From Lepidurus packardi (taxonomy: Eukaryota; Arthropoda; Branchiopoda; Notostraca; Triopsidae), in contig JAKZAN010000039.1 in assembly GCA_023053545.1 (NCBI GenBank), forward strand, positions 511,001-575,000: a DNA stretch of 64,000 nt. Direction: 5' to 3'. Made by a program: the position numbers and the translations under genes. The notes under the pieces are model-generated. The model saw only the letters and a program-made list of their open reading frames with translations, did no database searches and was not told where the DNA came from. Position 1 is the first letter of the stretch. The number at the start of each line of letters is the position of its first letter. This document shows positions 25,768-39,200 of the stretch, piece after piece.

Positions 25768-28700
25768 TACGGAATTAATTAATTCCTTACTGAGTGAATT
25801 AATTCCTTACGGACTTAATTAATAACTTACGGACTTAATTATTTCCTTACGGACTGAATTAATTCTTTACGGACTGAATCAAATCCTTACGGACTGAATT
25901 AATTTATTACGGAATTAATAAATTCCTTACGGAATTAATAAATTCCTTACGGAATTAATAAATTCCTTACGGAATTAATTAATTCCTTAAGGATTGAATA
26001 AATTCATTAGGATTGAATGAATTCCTTACTTACTGAATTAGTTCCTTACGGAATGAATTAATTCCTTACTTACTGAATTAGTTCCTTACGGAATGAATTA
26101 ATTCCTTACGGACGGAATGAATTCCTTACGGACTGAATTATTTCCTTACGGACTGAATTTATTCCTTACAGACTTAATTAATTTATTACGTACTGAATTA
26201 ATTCCTTACGGACTTAATTAATTCCTTACAGATTGAATTCATACCATACGGACTGAATTAATTCCTTTGGGAAATGAATTAATTCCTTACGGACGTAAAT
26301 AATTCCTTACGGAATGAATTAATTCCTTACGGACTGAATTAATTCCTTACAGACTTAATTAATTTATTACGGACTGAATTAATTCATTACCTACTTAATT
26401 AATTCCTTACAGACTTAATTAACTCCTTACGCACTGAATTGATTCCTTACGGACGTAAATAATTCCTTACGGAATGAATTAATTCCTTACGGACTGAATT
26501 TATTCCTTACAGACTTAATTAATTATTTACGGAATGAATTAAATCCTTACGGACTGAATTAATTATTTACGTACTGAATTAATTAATTAATGGACTGAAT
26601 TAATTCATTACGGATTGTTTTAATTCCTTACGGACTGAATTAATTCCTTACGGATTTAATTAATTATTTACGGATTGAATTAATTCCTTACGGACTGAAT
26701 TAATTCCTTACGGACTGAATTAATTCCTTACCTACTGAATCAATTCCTTACGGACATAATTAATTCCTTACGGACTGAATTAATTCCTTACGGGCTGAAT
26801 TAATTTCTTACGGACTGAATTAATTACTTACAGACTTAATTAATTCCTAACGGACAGAATTAATTCCTTACGGACTGAATTATTTCATTACGGACTGAAT
26901 TAATTCATTACGGACTTAATTAATTCCTTACAGACTGAATTAATTCCTTACGGACTAAATTAAATCCTTACGGACTTAATAATTCATTACGGACTGAATT
27001 AATTCATTACAGACTGAATTAATTCCTTACGGACTGAATGAATTCCTTACGGACCGAATTAATTCCTTTGGGAATGAATTAATTCCTTACATGCTGAATT
27101 AATTTCTTACGGACTGAATGAATTCCTTACGGACCGAATTAATTCCTTTGGGAATGAAATAATTCCTTACATGCTGAATTAATTTCTTACGGACTGAATT
27201 AATTCCTTACTTTCTGAATTAATTCCTTACGGACTGAATTAGTTCCTAACGGACTGAATTAATTCCTTCCGGACTGAATTAATTCCTTACGGACTGAATT
27301 AATTCCTTACGGACTGAATTAATTCATTAATGGACTGAATTAATTCCTTACGGATTGAATTAATTCCTTACGGACTGAATTAATTCCTTACGGACTGAAT
27401 TAATTCCCTACGGATTGAATTAATTCCTTACGGATTGAATTAATTCCTTACGGACTGAATTAATTCCTTACGGACTGAATTAATTCCTTACGGATTGAAT
27501 TGATTCCTTACGGACCAAATTAATTCCTTAGGGAATTAATTAATTCCTTACGGGCTGACATAATTTCTCACGGACTGAATTAATACATTACGGACTGAAT
27601 TAGTTCCTTACGGACTGAATTAGTTCCTTACGGACTGAATTAGTTCCTTACGGACTGAATTAATTCTTAACGGATAGAATTATTTCCTTACGGACTGAAT
27701 TAATTCCTTAATGAATGAATTAATTCCTTACGGGCTGAATTACTTTCTTACGGACTGAATTAATTCCTTACGGACTGAATTAATTCCTAACGGACTGAAT
27801 TAATTCCTTACGGACTGAATTATTTCCTTACGGACTGAATTTATTCCTTACAGACTTAATTAATTATTTACGGAATGAATTAAATCCTTACGGACTGAAT
27901 TAATTATTTACGTACTGAATTAATTAATTAATGGACTGAATTAATTCATTACGGATTGTTTTAATTCCTTACGGACTGAATTAATTCCTTACGGATTTAA
28001 TTAATTATTTACGGATTGAATTAATTCCTTACGGACTGAATTAATTCCTTACGGACTGAATTAATTCCTTATGGATTGAATTAATTCCTTACGGATTGAA
28101 TAAATTCCTTACGGACTGAATTAATTCCTTACGGACTGAATTAATTCCTTACGGACTGAATAAATTCCTTACGGACTGAATTAATTAATTAATGGACTGA
28201 GTTAATTCCTTACGGACTGAATCAATTCCTTACGGACTTAATTAATTCCTTTCGGAGTGAATTAATTCCTTACGGACTGAATTAACTCATTACGGATTGA
28301 ATTAATTCCTTACGGACTGAATTAATTCCTTACGGACTGAATAAATTCCTTACGGACTGAATTAATTAATTAATGGACTGAGTTAATTCCTTACGGACTG
28401 AATTAATTCCTTACGGACTGAATTAATTCCTTACAGATTGAATTAATTCCTTACGGACTGAATTAATTCCTTACGGACTGAATTAATTCCTTACGGACTG
28501 AATTAATTCCTTACGGATTTAATTAATTATTTACGGATTGAATTAATTCCTTACGGACTGAATTAGTTCCTTACGGACTGAATTAATTCCTTACGGATTG
28601 AATTAATTCCTTACGGATTGAATTAATTCCTTACGGACTGAATTAATTAATTAATGGACTGAGTTAATTCCTTACGGACTGAATCAATTCCTTACGGACT

Positions 28701-31328
28701 TAATTAATTCCTTTCGGAGTGAATTAATTCCTTACGGACTGAATTAATTCATTACTGATTGAATTAATACCTTCCGGACTGAATTAATTCGTTACGGACG
28801 GAATTAATTCCTTACGGATTGAATTAATTCCTTACGGACTGAATAAATTCCTTACGGATTGAATTAATTCCTTACAGAATGAATTAATTCTTAACGGAAT
28901 GAATTAATTCCTTAAGGACCAAATTAATTCCTTAGAGATTGAATTAATTCCTTACGGGTGGAATTTATTTCTTACGGACTGCATTAATACATTACGGACT
29001 GAAATAGTTCCTTACTAACATAATAAATTCCTTACGGAATGAATTAATTCCTTACGGACTGAATTAATTCCTTATGGATTGAATTAATTCCTTACGGACT
29101 GAATTAATTCTTAACGGTATGAATTAATTCCTTACGTGCTAAATTAATTTTTTACGGACTGATTTAATTCTTTACGGACTGAATTATTTCCTTACTTACT
29201 GAATTAATTCCTTACGGACTGAATTAATTAATTAATGGACTGAATTAATTCATTACGGATTGAATTAATTCCTTACGGACTGAATTAATTAATTAATGGA
29301 CTGAAATAATTCATTACGGATTGAATTAATTCCTTACGGACTGAATTAATTCCTTACGGATTGAATTAATTTCCTTACGGATTGAATTAATTCCTTACGG
29401 ACTGAATTAATTCCTTACGGACTGAATTAATTCCTTACGGATTGAATTGATTCCTTACGGACCAAATTAATTCCTTAGGGAATTAATTAATTCCTTCGTG
29501 CTGAATTAATTTCTCACGGACTGAATTAATACATTACGGACTGAATTAGTTCCTTACGGACTGAATTAGTTCCTTACGGATTGAATTAATTCTTTACGGA
29601 TAGAATTAATTCCTTACGGACTGAATTAATTCCTTAATGACTGAATTAATTCCTTACGGGCTGAATTACTTTCTTACGGACTGAATTAATTCCTTACGGA
29701 CTGAATTAATTCCTAACGGACTGAATTAATTCCTTACGGACTGAATTAATTCCTTACGGATTGAATTAATTCCTTACCGACTGAAATAATTCCTTACGGA
29801 CTGAATTATTTCCTTACGGAATGAATTAATTCCTTACGGGCTGAATTAATTAATTAATGGACTGAATTGATTCATTACGGATTGAATTAATTCCTTACGG
29901 ACTGAATTAATTACTTAAGGACTGAATTAATTCCTTACGGATTGAATTAATTCCTTACGGATTGAATTAATTCATCACGGACTGAATTAATTCTTTACGC
30001 ACTGAATTAATTCCTTACGTACTGAATTAATTAATTAATGGACTGAATTAATTCCTTACGGACTGAATTAATTCCTTACGGACTGAATTAATTCCTTACG
30101 GATTGAATTGATTCCTTACGGACCAAATTAATTCCTTAGGGAATTAATTAATTCCTTCGTGCTGAATTAATTTCTCACGGACTGAATTAATACATTACGG
30201 ACTGAATTAGTTCCTTACGGACTGAATTAGTTCCTTACGGATTGCATTAATTCTTTACGGATAGAATTAATTCCTTACGGACTGAATTAATTCCTTAATG
30301 ACTGAATTAATTCCTTACGGGCTGAATTACTTTCTTACGGACTGAATTAATTCCTTACGGACTGAATTAATTCCTAACGGACTGAATTAATTCCTTACGG
30401 ACTGAATTAATTCCTTACGGATTGAATTAATTCCTTACCGACTGAAATAATTCCTTACGGACTGAATTATTTCCTTACGGATTGAATTAATTCATTACAG
30501 ACTGAATTAATTCCTTACGGAATGAATAAATTCCTTACGGAATGAATTAATTCCTTACGGATTGAATTAATTCCTGACGGATTGAATTAATTCATCACGG
30601 ACTGAATTAATTCTTTACGCACTGAATTAATTCCTTACGTACTGAATTAATTAATTAATGGACTGAATTAATTCCTTACGGACTTAATCAATTCCTTACG
30701 GACTTCATTAATTCCTTACTGAGTGAATTAATTCCTTACGGACTTAATTAATAACTTACGGACTTAATTATTTCCTTACGGACTGAATTAATTCTTTACG
30801 GACTGAATCAAATCCTTACGGACTGAATTAATTTATTACGGAATTAATAAATTCCTTACGGAATTAATAAATTCCTTACGGAATTAATTAATTCCTTAAG
30901 GATTGAATAAATTCATTAGGATTGAATGAATTCCTTACTTACTGAATTAGTTCCTTACGGAATGAATTAATTCTTTACGGATAGAATTAATTCCTTACGG
31001 ATTGAATTAATTCCTTACCGACTGAAATAATTCCTTACGGACTGAATTATTTCCTTACGGAATGAATTAATTCCTTACGGGCTGAATTAATTAATTAATG
31101 GACTGAATTGATTCATTACGGATTGAATTAATTCCTTACGGACTGAATTAATTACTTAAGGACTGAATTAATTCCTTACGGATTGAATTAATTCCTTACG
31201 GATTGAATTAATTCATCACGGACTGAATTAATTCTTTACGCACTGAATTAATTCCTTACGTACTGAATTAATTAATTAATGGACTGAATTAATTCCTTAC
31301 GGACTTAATCAATTCCTTACGGACTTAA
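25768..31328. repeat. Satellite array, domain beta, between A1 and A2
   Basis: 20-bp monomers in the same orientation as the rest. The first several hundred bases (TTACTGAGTG, TAATAACTTACGG, repeated GGAATTAATAAATTCC, ATTAGGATTGAATGAATT) match the segment after A2, with a few units gained or lost. At 30,697-30,709 the order flanking element A is present without the element. No gene seen. Confidence 0.95.
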
Positions 31329-31330
31329 TT
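31318..31330. repeat. Target-site duplication, left copy, element A2
   Basis: TACGGACTTAATT, identical to the right copy at 36,243-36,255. The last two T may be tail. This is the cleaner of the two family A duplications, because the right copy of A1 has one substitution. Confidence 0.75.
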
Positions 31331-31339
31331 TTTTTTTTT

Positions 31340-31372
31340 AATTTAATCTCAGCGTGAGCAAAGCTCTTTGCC
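31340..31372 (-). other. 3'-terminal stem-loop of element A2
   Basis: Same as A1: GAGC-AAA-GCTC on the plus strand at 31,356-31,366, then TTGCC. Confidence 0.55.
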
Positions 31373-31458
31373 GATATTTATTTTCTTTCTTTCCAATTTT
31401 CTGTTTTACAATGTTATCACTATTTAAACTTTAAATCAATGGGCTTTCCTCTAAATGA

Positions 31459-34400
31459 CTAGAATAGTGCCCTCCCTTGTTTGTATATTTCGCGGGAGCT
31501 GTTTATGAAACTTTCAACTGCTGCAAAGATCTTCGGGTTTGTTAGAATGTTTTGCATATTGAAGTGAACTTTTTCTTTCGATAGTTTTTGAAGAAGGATT
31601 GCTCTTGGTTTGTTTAGCCACCTGCAATGGTAGAGAATGTGTTTGAGGTCTTGAGAACTTTGAGCGTAGCACGGGCAGAAAGGGTTGTCAGTCTTCTTTA
31701 TACGATGGAGAAAAGCCAAGGAAGGATAGTGTGAACAGCGAAGTTTTATCAGGGTATAAATTGTGTGTCTGTTTAAGTTTAATTTGCAAATGGGTGAGGA
31801 TTCAGGAGTAATTCCTAAACTTAACAATGTTGAAGTTTTTTTAGTCCAATTTTCCACCCATTTTTGTTTGAATATACTTTTAACTGTTTTTGGGATCTCT
31901 TGGGTTTCCCGATTACAGTTAAACTGGGAGACCAATTGTTCGATTTGATATGAGCAAGTTGCGTATGAGGAATGACGAGGAGGATCCATGTTTCGGAGGT
32001 CTGCTGCATTTCTTGTTAAACCGAATCTAATCAGCCTTTCTTCGACGGCCAACTTCAGTGGAGGGATTCCAGTCTCTACTTCTATGGTTGATGTTGGAGA
32101 CGTTTTAAATGCTCCGGATATTATTAACAAGGCTTGGCGATGAAGGTATTTTAAAGTGGGGGATTTTTCGAACTTGAAGTTTGACCAGGCTGGTAGGACG
32201 TAAAATATCTTAGAATAAAGTGTAGCTAAAAGCAGAGGTCTCAGCTGGTTAGTTCTTATAGCTGGAATATTATGGGACAAGTTTCGTATTTTCAGAATAA
32301 TAAAATTTCCTTCGGCTGCAAGTCGATTAACATGCGATTTCCAGGATAGCTTTGTATCAAATAAGAGGCCAAGATAACGAACGTGGGGTCTTGGGATGAT
32401 GGTGATATCACCCCATGTAAGGGGCGTATCGTCAGGGTATCTTTTCTTTGAGAAATGTATCAGCTCTGTCTTGCTTTGACTGAAAGTGAGGTGAACACTA
32501 AGACTCCATTTCTCAAGTGCTTTCAGGGCATTTTGAAGCATCCTGATATTTTTGATATCCTGATTCCTGATTATTTTGCATCCTGAAGCATCCTGATTAT
32601 TTTGATATCCTGATATTTTGACACTTTCCCAGATGATCCGCTGATAGCTAAAAGTAAGTCATCAGCGAAAGCCTGCACACGGATGCGTTTGCTTTTGAGA
32701 AGTTTTAATGCTCCATCTATATATGTGACGAACAAAATTGGTGATAGGGGTGATCCTTGAGGGAGTCCTTTGCTGACATAAAAAGTTTGGCTCCTGTGGT
32801 TACCATGCTGAACGTAGATTGTGCGATCTGCTAAAAAGTTTTGAAGCCAATCTGCGACGTAACCTTTTTCTTTTTCAGTATTTGGATTAACTTTCTATGA
32901 TTAACATTATCAAAGGCTCCTTCAATGTCCAATAGAAGCGCTGTTGTAGTTTGATGTTTGTCGAATCCATTTAGGATTTGATTACTCAGGGCAAGCATAG
33001 CATCTGTGGTCGATTTCTTTGGACGAAAACCCTACTGATAGTCAGAGAGAAGCGATTTTTGTTCCATATGATCTAATATTTTTAATGCAATCGTTTTTTC
33101 TAAAACTTTTCCTAGTGTGGAAAGTAAGGTTATGGGGCTGAAACTCTTATGTGTTTTATAGTCTGCCTTTTTGGGTTTAGGAACAGGGAGCACTTTTCCG
33201 ATTTTCCAGGCGGTAGGAAAATACGAGTATTTTAAGGAGGCGTTAAAAATATTTACCACTATATTTCCGATTACTTTCCAGGTGTTTTTTAACACTATAG
33301 GCTGTATGGCATCATCTCCTGGTGCTTTAATATTAGGTAAAGCTCGCACGAGTGTTTTGAGCTCCCGACAGGATATTTCTGGATATCTTTGCTGTCTTCT
33401 GAAATTGCATTTTCTTACGTTCTGATAGTTCGAAGTTTGAGTAGCTGAGAAGAACTTTTGCGCCAAAAAATTTAGTTTGTTAATTTCGTCCTCGAAAACG
33501 TCCCCTTGTTGATTTAACAGTTGTTCCAGGCTGTTTTTCGTTGTTTTTTCACGGTTTGCTCTATCCAATCCCCAGAGTATTCTGTTGTCAGGAGTTTTTA
33601 GTTTCTGTTCCCAATATAAATTTTTTGCTACACGGCATTTGTTTGTGTACAAATTTCTCATAGTTTTCCATCGGGCTTGGTCTTGTACAGTTCTTGAATT
33701 TTTATAAATCCTTAGGCTTTTAGCTGTTTCTTTCCGGAGGTTTGCTAGTTCTTTGGACCACCAGGGATTTTCTCTTTTGGAAAGATTTGTTTTGGGGATA
33801 TTAAGTTCCATTGCTTTATGTAGTGCTTGCGTTAGATTTTTAACTGTGTCGTCTAATTCCTCGGGGCCCGATATGTCATGATATTTTATTTTACTTTTTT
33901 TCAGTTCCTCATTGAGAGTATTGTTTAATTTAATCCAGTCCACTTTATTATAGCTCCATATCCATGATTTAATTGATTCCTTATGGACATATATTTCTAT
34001 TATAATTGCTTCGTGGTCCGATTGGTTGATAAAATCTGGGCTTTTAAAAATGGAGTGTCCGACGAAAGGTAGGCACTGGGTTGTAGCAAACGTTAGATCT
34101 AAAGTGGATGAATTGCCTCTTTCGTTCAAGAAAGTAGAAAAGTTATGTTCATTTAAGATGGTCAAATTGTGGGTTGTGGTAAATTCGAACAGTTGGGTGC
34201 CTGGGATATCCGGGCTATGGTCTTCCCAGGCCCAGTGGTGAGCGTTCATGTCTCCACTGAAGATAAGACGTGGTGAAATTTTTGAATATTTCTCCCAAAT
34301 TTCTTGTAGTAATTTTTCTAAATCTTGGGTGAATCGTCTGTATACGCCGATTACTATAAATTCTGGGCGGTTATGACCTGGGAGTATTTTGATAACCGAA

Positions 34401-34684
34401 TAAAGTTCATTTGTTTCAAGAATTTTCATATAGGAGGTGTCTTGGTTTTTGAAAGTTGCGATCCCCTTATATTCGCCATCTGGGGAATAAGTTACAAAGT
34501 TGCGAAAGGTTTTGCCAGGGGATAAGTTTTGTGGGGGTTCTAAGATAAATACGGCTTCAAAGTCACATTCGCTGGATAAATTTATAGTTTCTTGTAGCTG
34601 CTGAAAATTTTTCCTGATATTGTGGATAAATATTTTAATCGGTTTATCGTTCATTTCAATTTGGTTATTGATTGTGATGACCAT
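31459..34684 (-). pseudogene. Element A2 ORF2: endonuclease-reverse transcriptase, disrupted
   Basis: Same structure as the A1 copy. The endonuclease plus early RT segment is 34,684-33,032 (550 codons), ending at the same TAG (33,032-33,034) in place of the conserved Trp. The middle of the RT is frameshifted, and the C-terminal segment is 32,541-31,459 (360 codons) with the CPC-X9-H-X4-C motif. The catalytic residues of the endonuclease remain. Family members elsewhere without these lesions may exist; this copy cannot make a complete enzyme. Confidence 0.92.
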
Positions 34685-36055
34685 CCCTGGTGCAAGTTCC
34701 TTTGGCTGCCAGGTTCTTTGTGTTTTCTTGGGGGTTTTTTGGTCCTCTTTTCTTTATTTCCTCCGCTCGAATAAGGCAAATTCTATCGTAAGATGCGTGA
34801 CTACCCTGGCAATTTGCGCATTTAAATTGGCTGCTTTGGCACTCCTTGGTTGAATGTTGCTCGCTTGCGCACTTGGCGCATTTACTGGATCTGCTTGTAC
34901 ACTTTTGTGCGAAGTGGCCATACGCTTGACAGCGAAAGCATTGGATGACCAGGGGTGGATGGGCCTCTTCAAGTTGAACTGTTCTATTGAAAGCAAATAG
35001 GGCTCCTACCTTCAGTAGCGTGTTTTTTTCCTCCTGGGAGTTGCAAGTGTACATGATAGATCCATATGCTTTGTCACTGGTTGGGTTCAGCCATTTAATT
35101 TGATTTGGCGAAAAGGTAATTTCTAGGATTGAGTTTTTCCTTGTCAAATGTTGGCTAATTTCTGTTTCTTGTTTGTCTTTCGGCAGTTGGTGGATAACGA
35201 TGTTAAGATTAGGGCGATGTTCAATTATTTTAACCCGACCGAGATTTTTCAAATTTGCAGTTTGGATGGCAGTTCCTGCCTTTATTTTGTCCTCTTTGGA
35301 CTTGAAAGTGATGAAAAGCTTTCCTTCTTCCTTCTTTGTGGCCAGGACTGGGCTTGGTAAGCTTGGTTCAATTTTTGCCAAGTCTTCGTCGATGAGCTCA
35401 AGTAATTCCTTTCTCGGTATGGTTTTTCCCCATTTTTCTGGATCTTCTTGCTGGATGATCAATATTTCTTCAGGGAGTGTGGATTTGGTTGGTTTTGGGG
35501 TGTTAGCCCGAGCTGTATTCCCTAGTTGATCTGGAGCGAGGTTTGTGGTCCGAGGAGTTTTTTTCGGATAGCTTCTGACCAGGTTTCTTTCACCTGTGTT
35601 GGGGCCTCTTGAGAGCGGTTCACTTTGTGGAGTTCATCTTTAAGAGACTGAACTTCCTCAGTTAAGGAGATAATTTGCCCTATAAGCAGATCTTGATTTT
35701 CCTTGAGGGTCTTGTTTGATTCAATTATTATGGTTTGGTTTCCGTGCAGCAATCGGATTTGCGATAGCAGAAGATCAAGGGTTTTGGAGTGGTATTCCTC
35801 ATCTGAGACTGAATGTTTACGGGAAGTTTCTTCGCGCATAGGAGACATTGTTCTTTTCCGGGATTGAGAGTTTTTTTTGTGACGACAGTCAGGACACGTT
35901 GTAGCCAGGTGGTGGTCTTTTGTAAAGCTTTCGCTACACATTGTACAGCGAAGTATGAGCGGTGGGTTTTTAACTTGGCTTTCAACCCGGTTGGCAAGGT
36001 CACCAGGTTCACCACGTGTGCCCTGCGCAAGGCAGGGCACTGGCTCCCCGTCCAT
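34665..36055 (-). pseudogene. Element A2 ORF1: gag-like protein, two frames
   Basis: The N-terminal segment is 36,055-35,522 (C4 zinc motif, coiled coil) and the C-terminal segment 35,462-34,665 (three zinc knuckles). They are offset by -1 at the same A7 run as in copy 1 (about 35,559-35,565). One residue differs from copy 1 (Ser for Pro near residue 71). The C-terminal segment overlaps the start of ORF2 by 20 nt, and ORF2 lies in the +1 frame relative to it. Confidence 0.88.
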
Positions 36056-36242
36056 CTGCCTGATAATCTAGCCAATTAATCCAAACCAGTGAAACAAAAA
36101 ACAAAAGCTGAAAACAGTGTAACTTTTGAGAGTCTAATGGGATCTTTCCAGATTAATCCGTTTCTTAACAACAGTGATATGGATTTCACAGAAAGACGCC
36201 TCTGCTTTCACAGAGCGATTTGACACACGTCTGCCTTGACAC

Positions 36243-39200
36243 TACGGACTTAATTAATTCCTTACTGAGTGAATTAATTCCTTACGGACTTAATTAATAA
36301 CTTACGGACTTAATTATTTCCTTACGGACTGAATTAATTCTTTACGGACTGAATCAAATCCTTACGGACTGAATTAATTTATTACGGAATTAATAAATTC
36401 CTTACGGAATTAATAAATTCCTTACGGAATTAATAAATTCCTTACGGAATTAATAAATTCCTTACGGAATTAATTAATTCCTTAAGGATTGAATAAATTC
36501 ATTAGGATTGAATGAATTCCTTACTTACTGAATTAGTTCCTTACTTACTGAATTAGTTCCTTACGGAATGAATTAATTCCTTACGGACGGAATGAATTCC
36601 TTACGGACTGAATTATTTCCTTACGGACTGAATTTATTCCTTACAGACTTAATTAATTTATTACGTACTGAATTAATTCCTTACGGACTTAATTAATTCC
36701 TTACAGATTGAATTCATACCATACGGACTGAATTAATTCCTTTGGGAAATGAATTAATTCCTTACGGACGTAAATAATTCCTTACGGAATGAATTAATTC
36801 CTTACGGACTGAATTAATTCCTTACAGACTTAATTAATTTATTACGGACTGAATTAATTCATTACCTACTTAATTAATTCCTTACAGACTTAATTAACTC
36901 CTTACGGAATGAATTAATTCCTTACGGACTGAATTAATTCCTTACAGACTTAACTAATTCCTTACGGACTTAATTAGTTCCTTACGGACTGAATTAATTC
37001 CTTACGGACTGAATCAATTCCTTACGGACTGAATTAATTTATTACGGAATTCATTCATTCCTTATGGACTTAATTAATCCCTTGCGGACTGAATTAATTC
37101 TTTACGTGCTGAATTAATTCCTGACGGACTGAATTAATTCCTAACGGACTGAATTAATTCCTTACCTACTGAATCAATTCCTTACGGACATAATTAATTC
37201 CTTACGGACTGAATTAATTCCTTACGGGCTGAATTAATTTCTTACGGACTGAATTAATTACTTACAGACTTAATTAATTCCTAACGGACAGAATTAATTC
37301 CTTACGGACTGAATTATTTCATTACGGACTGAATTAATTCATTACGGACTTAATTAATTCCTTACAGACTGAATTAATTCCTTACGGACTAAATTAAATC
37401 CTTACGAACCGAATTAATTCCTTTGGGAATGAATTAATTCCTTACATGCTGAATTAATTTCTTACGGACTGAATGAATTCCTTACGGACCGAATTAATTC
37501 CTTTGGGAATGAAATAATTCCTTACATGCTGAATTAATTTCTTACGGACTGAATTAATTCCTTACTTTCTGAATTAATTCCTTACGGACTGAATTAGTTC
37601 CTAACGGACTGAATTAATTCCTTCCGGACTGAATTAATTCCTTACGGACTGAATTAATTCCTTACGGACTGAATTAATTCATTAATGGACTGAATTAATT
37701 CCTTACGGATTGAATTAATTCCTTACGGACTGAATTAATTCCTTACGGACTGAATTAATTCCTTACGGATTGAATTAATTCCTTACGGATTGAATTAATT
37801 CCTTACGGACTGAATTAATTCCTTACGGACTGAATTAATTCCTTACGGATTGAATTGATTCCTTACGGACCAAATTAATTCCTTAGGGAATTAATTAATT
37901 CCTTACGGGCTGACATAATTTCTCACGGACTGAATTAATACATTACGGACTGAATTAGTTCCTTACGGACTGAATTAGTTCCTTACGGACTGAATTAATT
38001 CTTTACGGATAGAATTATTTCCTTACGGACTGAATTAATTCCTTAATGAATGAATTAATTCCTTACGGGCTGAATTACTTTCTTACGGACTGAATTAATT
38101 CCTTACGGACTGAATTAATTCCTAACGGACTGAATTAATTCCTTACGGACTGAATTATTTTACCTTACGGACTGAATTTATTCCTTACAGACTTAATTAA
38201 TTATTTACGGAATGAATTAAATCCTTACGGACTGAATTAATTATTTACGTACTGAATTAATTAATTAATGGACTGAATTAATTCATTACGGATTGTTTTA
38301 ATTCCTTACGGACTGAATTAATTCCTTACGGATTTAATTAATTATTTACGGATTGAATTAATTCCTTACGGACTGAATTAATTCCTTACGGACTGAATTA
38401 ATTCCTTATGGATTGAATTAATTCCTTACGGATTGAATTAATTCCTTACGGACTGAATAAATTCCTTACGGATTGAATTAATTCCTTACAGAATGAATTA
38501 ATTCTTAACGGAATGAATTAATTCCTTAAGGACCAAATTAATTCCTTAGAGATTGAATTAATTCCTTACGGGCGGAATTTATTTCTTACGGACTGCATTA
38601 ATACATTACGGACTGAACTAGTTCCTTACTAACATAATAAATTCCTTACGGAATGAATTAATTCCTTATGGATTGAATTAATTCCTTACGGACTGAATTA
38701 ATTCTTAACGGTATGAATTAATTCCTTACGTGCTAAATTAATTTTTTACGGACTGAATTAATTCCTTACGGACTGAATTATTTCCTTACTTACTGAATTA
38801 ATTCCTTACGGACTGAATTAATTAATTAATGGACTGAATTAATTCATTACGGATTGAATTAATTAATTAATGGACTGAATTAATTCATTACGGATTGAAT
38901 TAATTCCTTACGGACTGAATTAATTAATTAATGGACTGAATTAATTCATTACGGATTGAATTAATTCCTTACGGACTGAATTAATTCCTTACGGATTGAA
39001 TTAATTCCTTACGGATTGAATTAATTCCTTACGGACTGAATTAATTCCTTACGGACTGAATTAATTCCTTACGGATTGAATTGATTCCTTACGGACCAAA
39101 TTAATTCCTTAGGGAATTAATTAATTCCTTCGTGCTGAATTAATTTCTCACGGACTGAATTAATACATTACGGACTGAATTAGTTCCTTACGGACTGAAT

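Larger units (their letters stand above)
31329..36242 (-). mobile_element. Non-LTR retrotransposon, family A, copy 2 (4.9 kb, defective)
   Basis: Collinear with copy 1 at a constant offset of 10,475 bp, apart from a tail of 11 T (31,329-31,339) instead of 12. Substitutions I found are a Leu/Ile and a Ser/Pro change in the ORF2 tail, an Asn/Asp change in ORF2, a Pro/Ser change in ORF1, and one silent-looking change at about 32,780. The disruptions in ORF1 and ORF2 are the same as in copy 1. The left flank is identical for about 120 bp and the right flank is similar for much longer, so this is a block duplication and not a second retrotransposition. Confidence 0.95.

Noticed and set aside
35173..35529. 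Plus-strand ORF of 118 codons antisense to element A ORF1 (also at 24,698-25,054)
   Set aside because: Antisense to the zinc-knuckle ORF1 frame; no recognisable domain.
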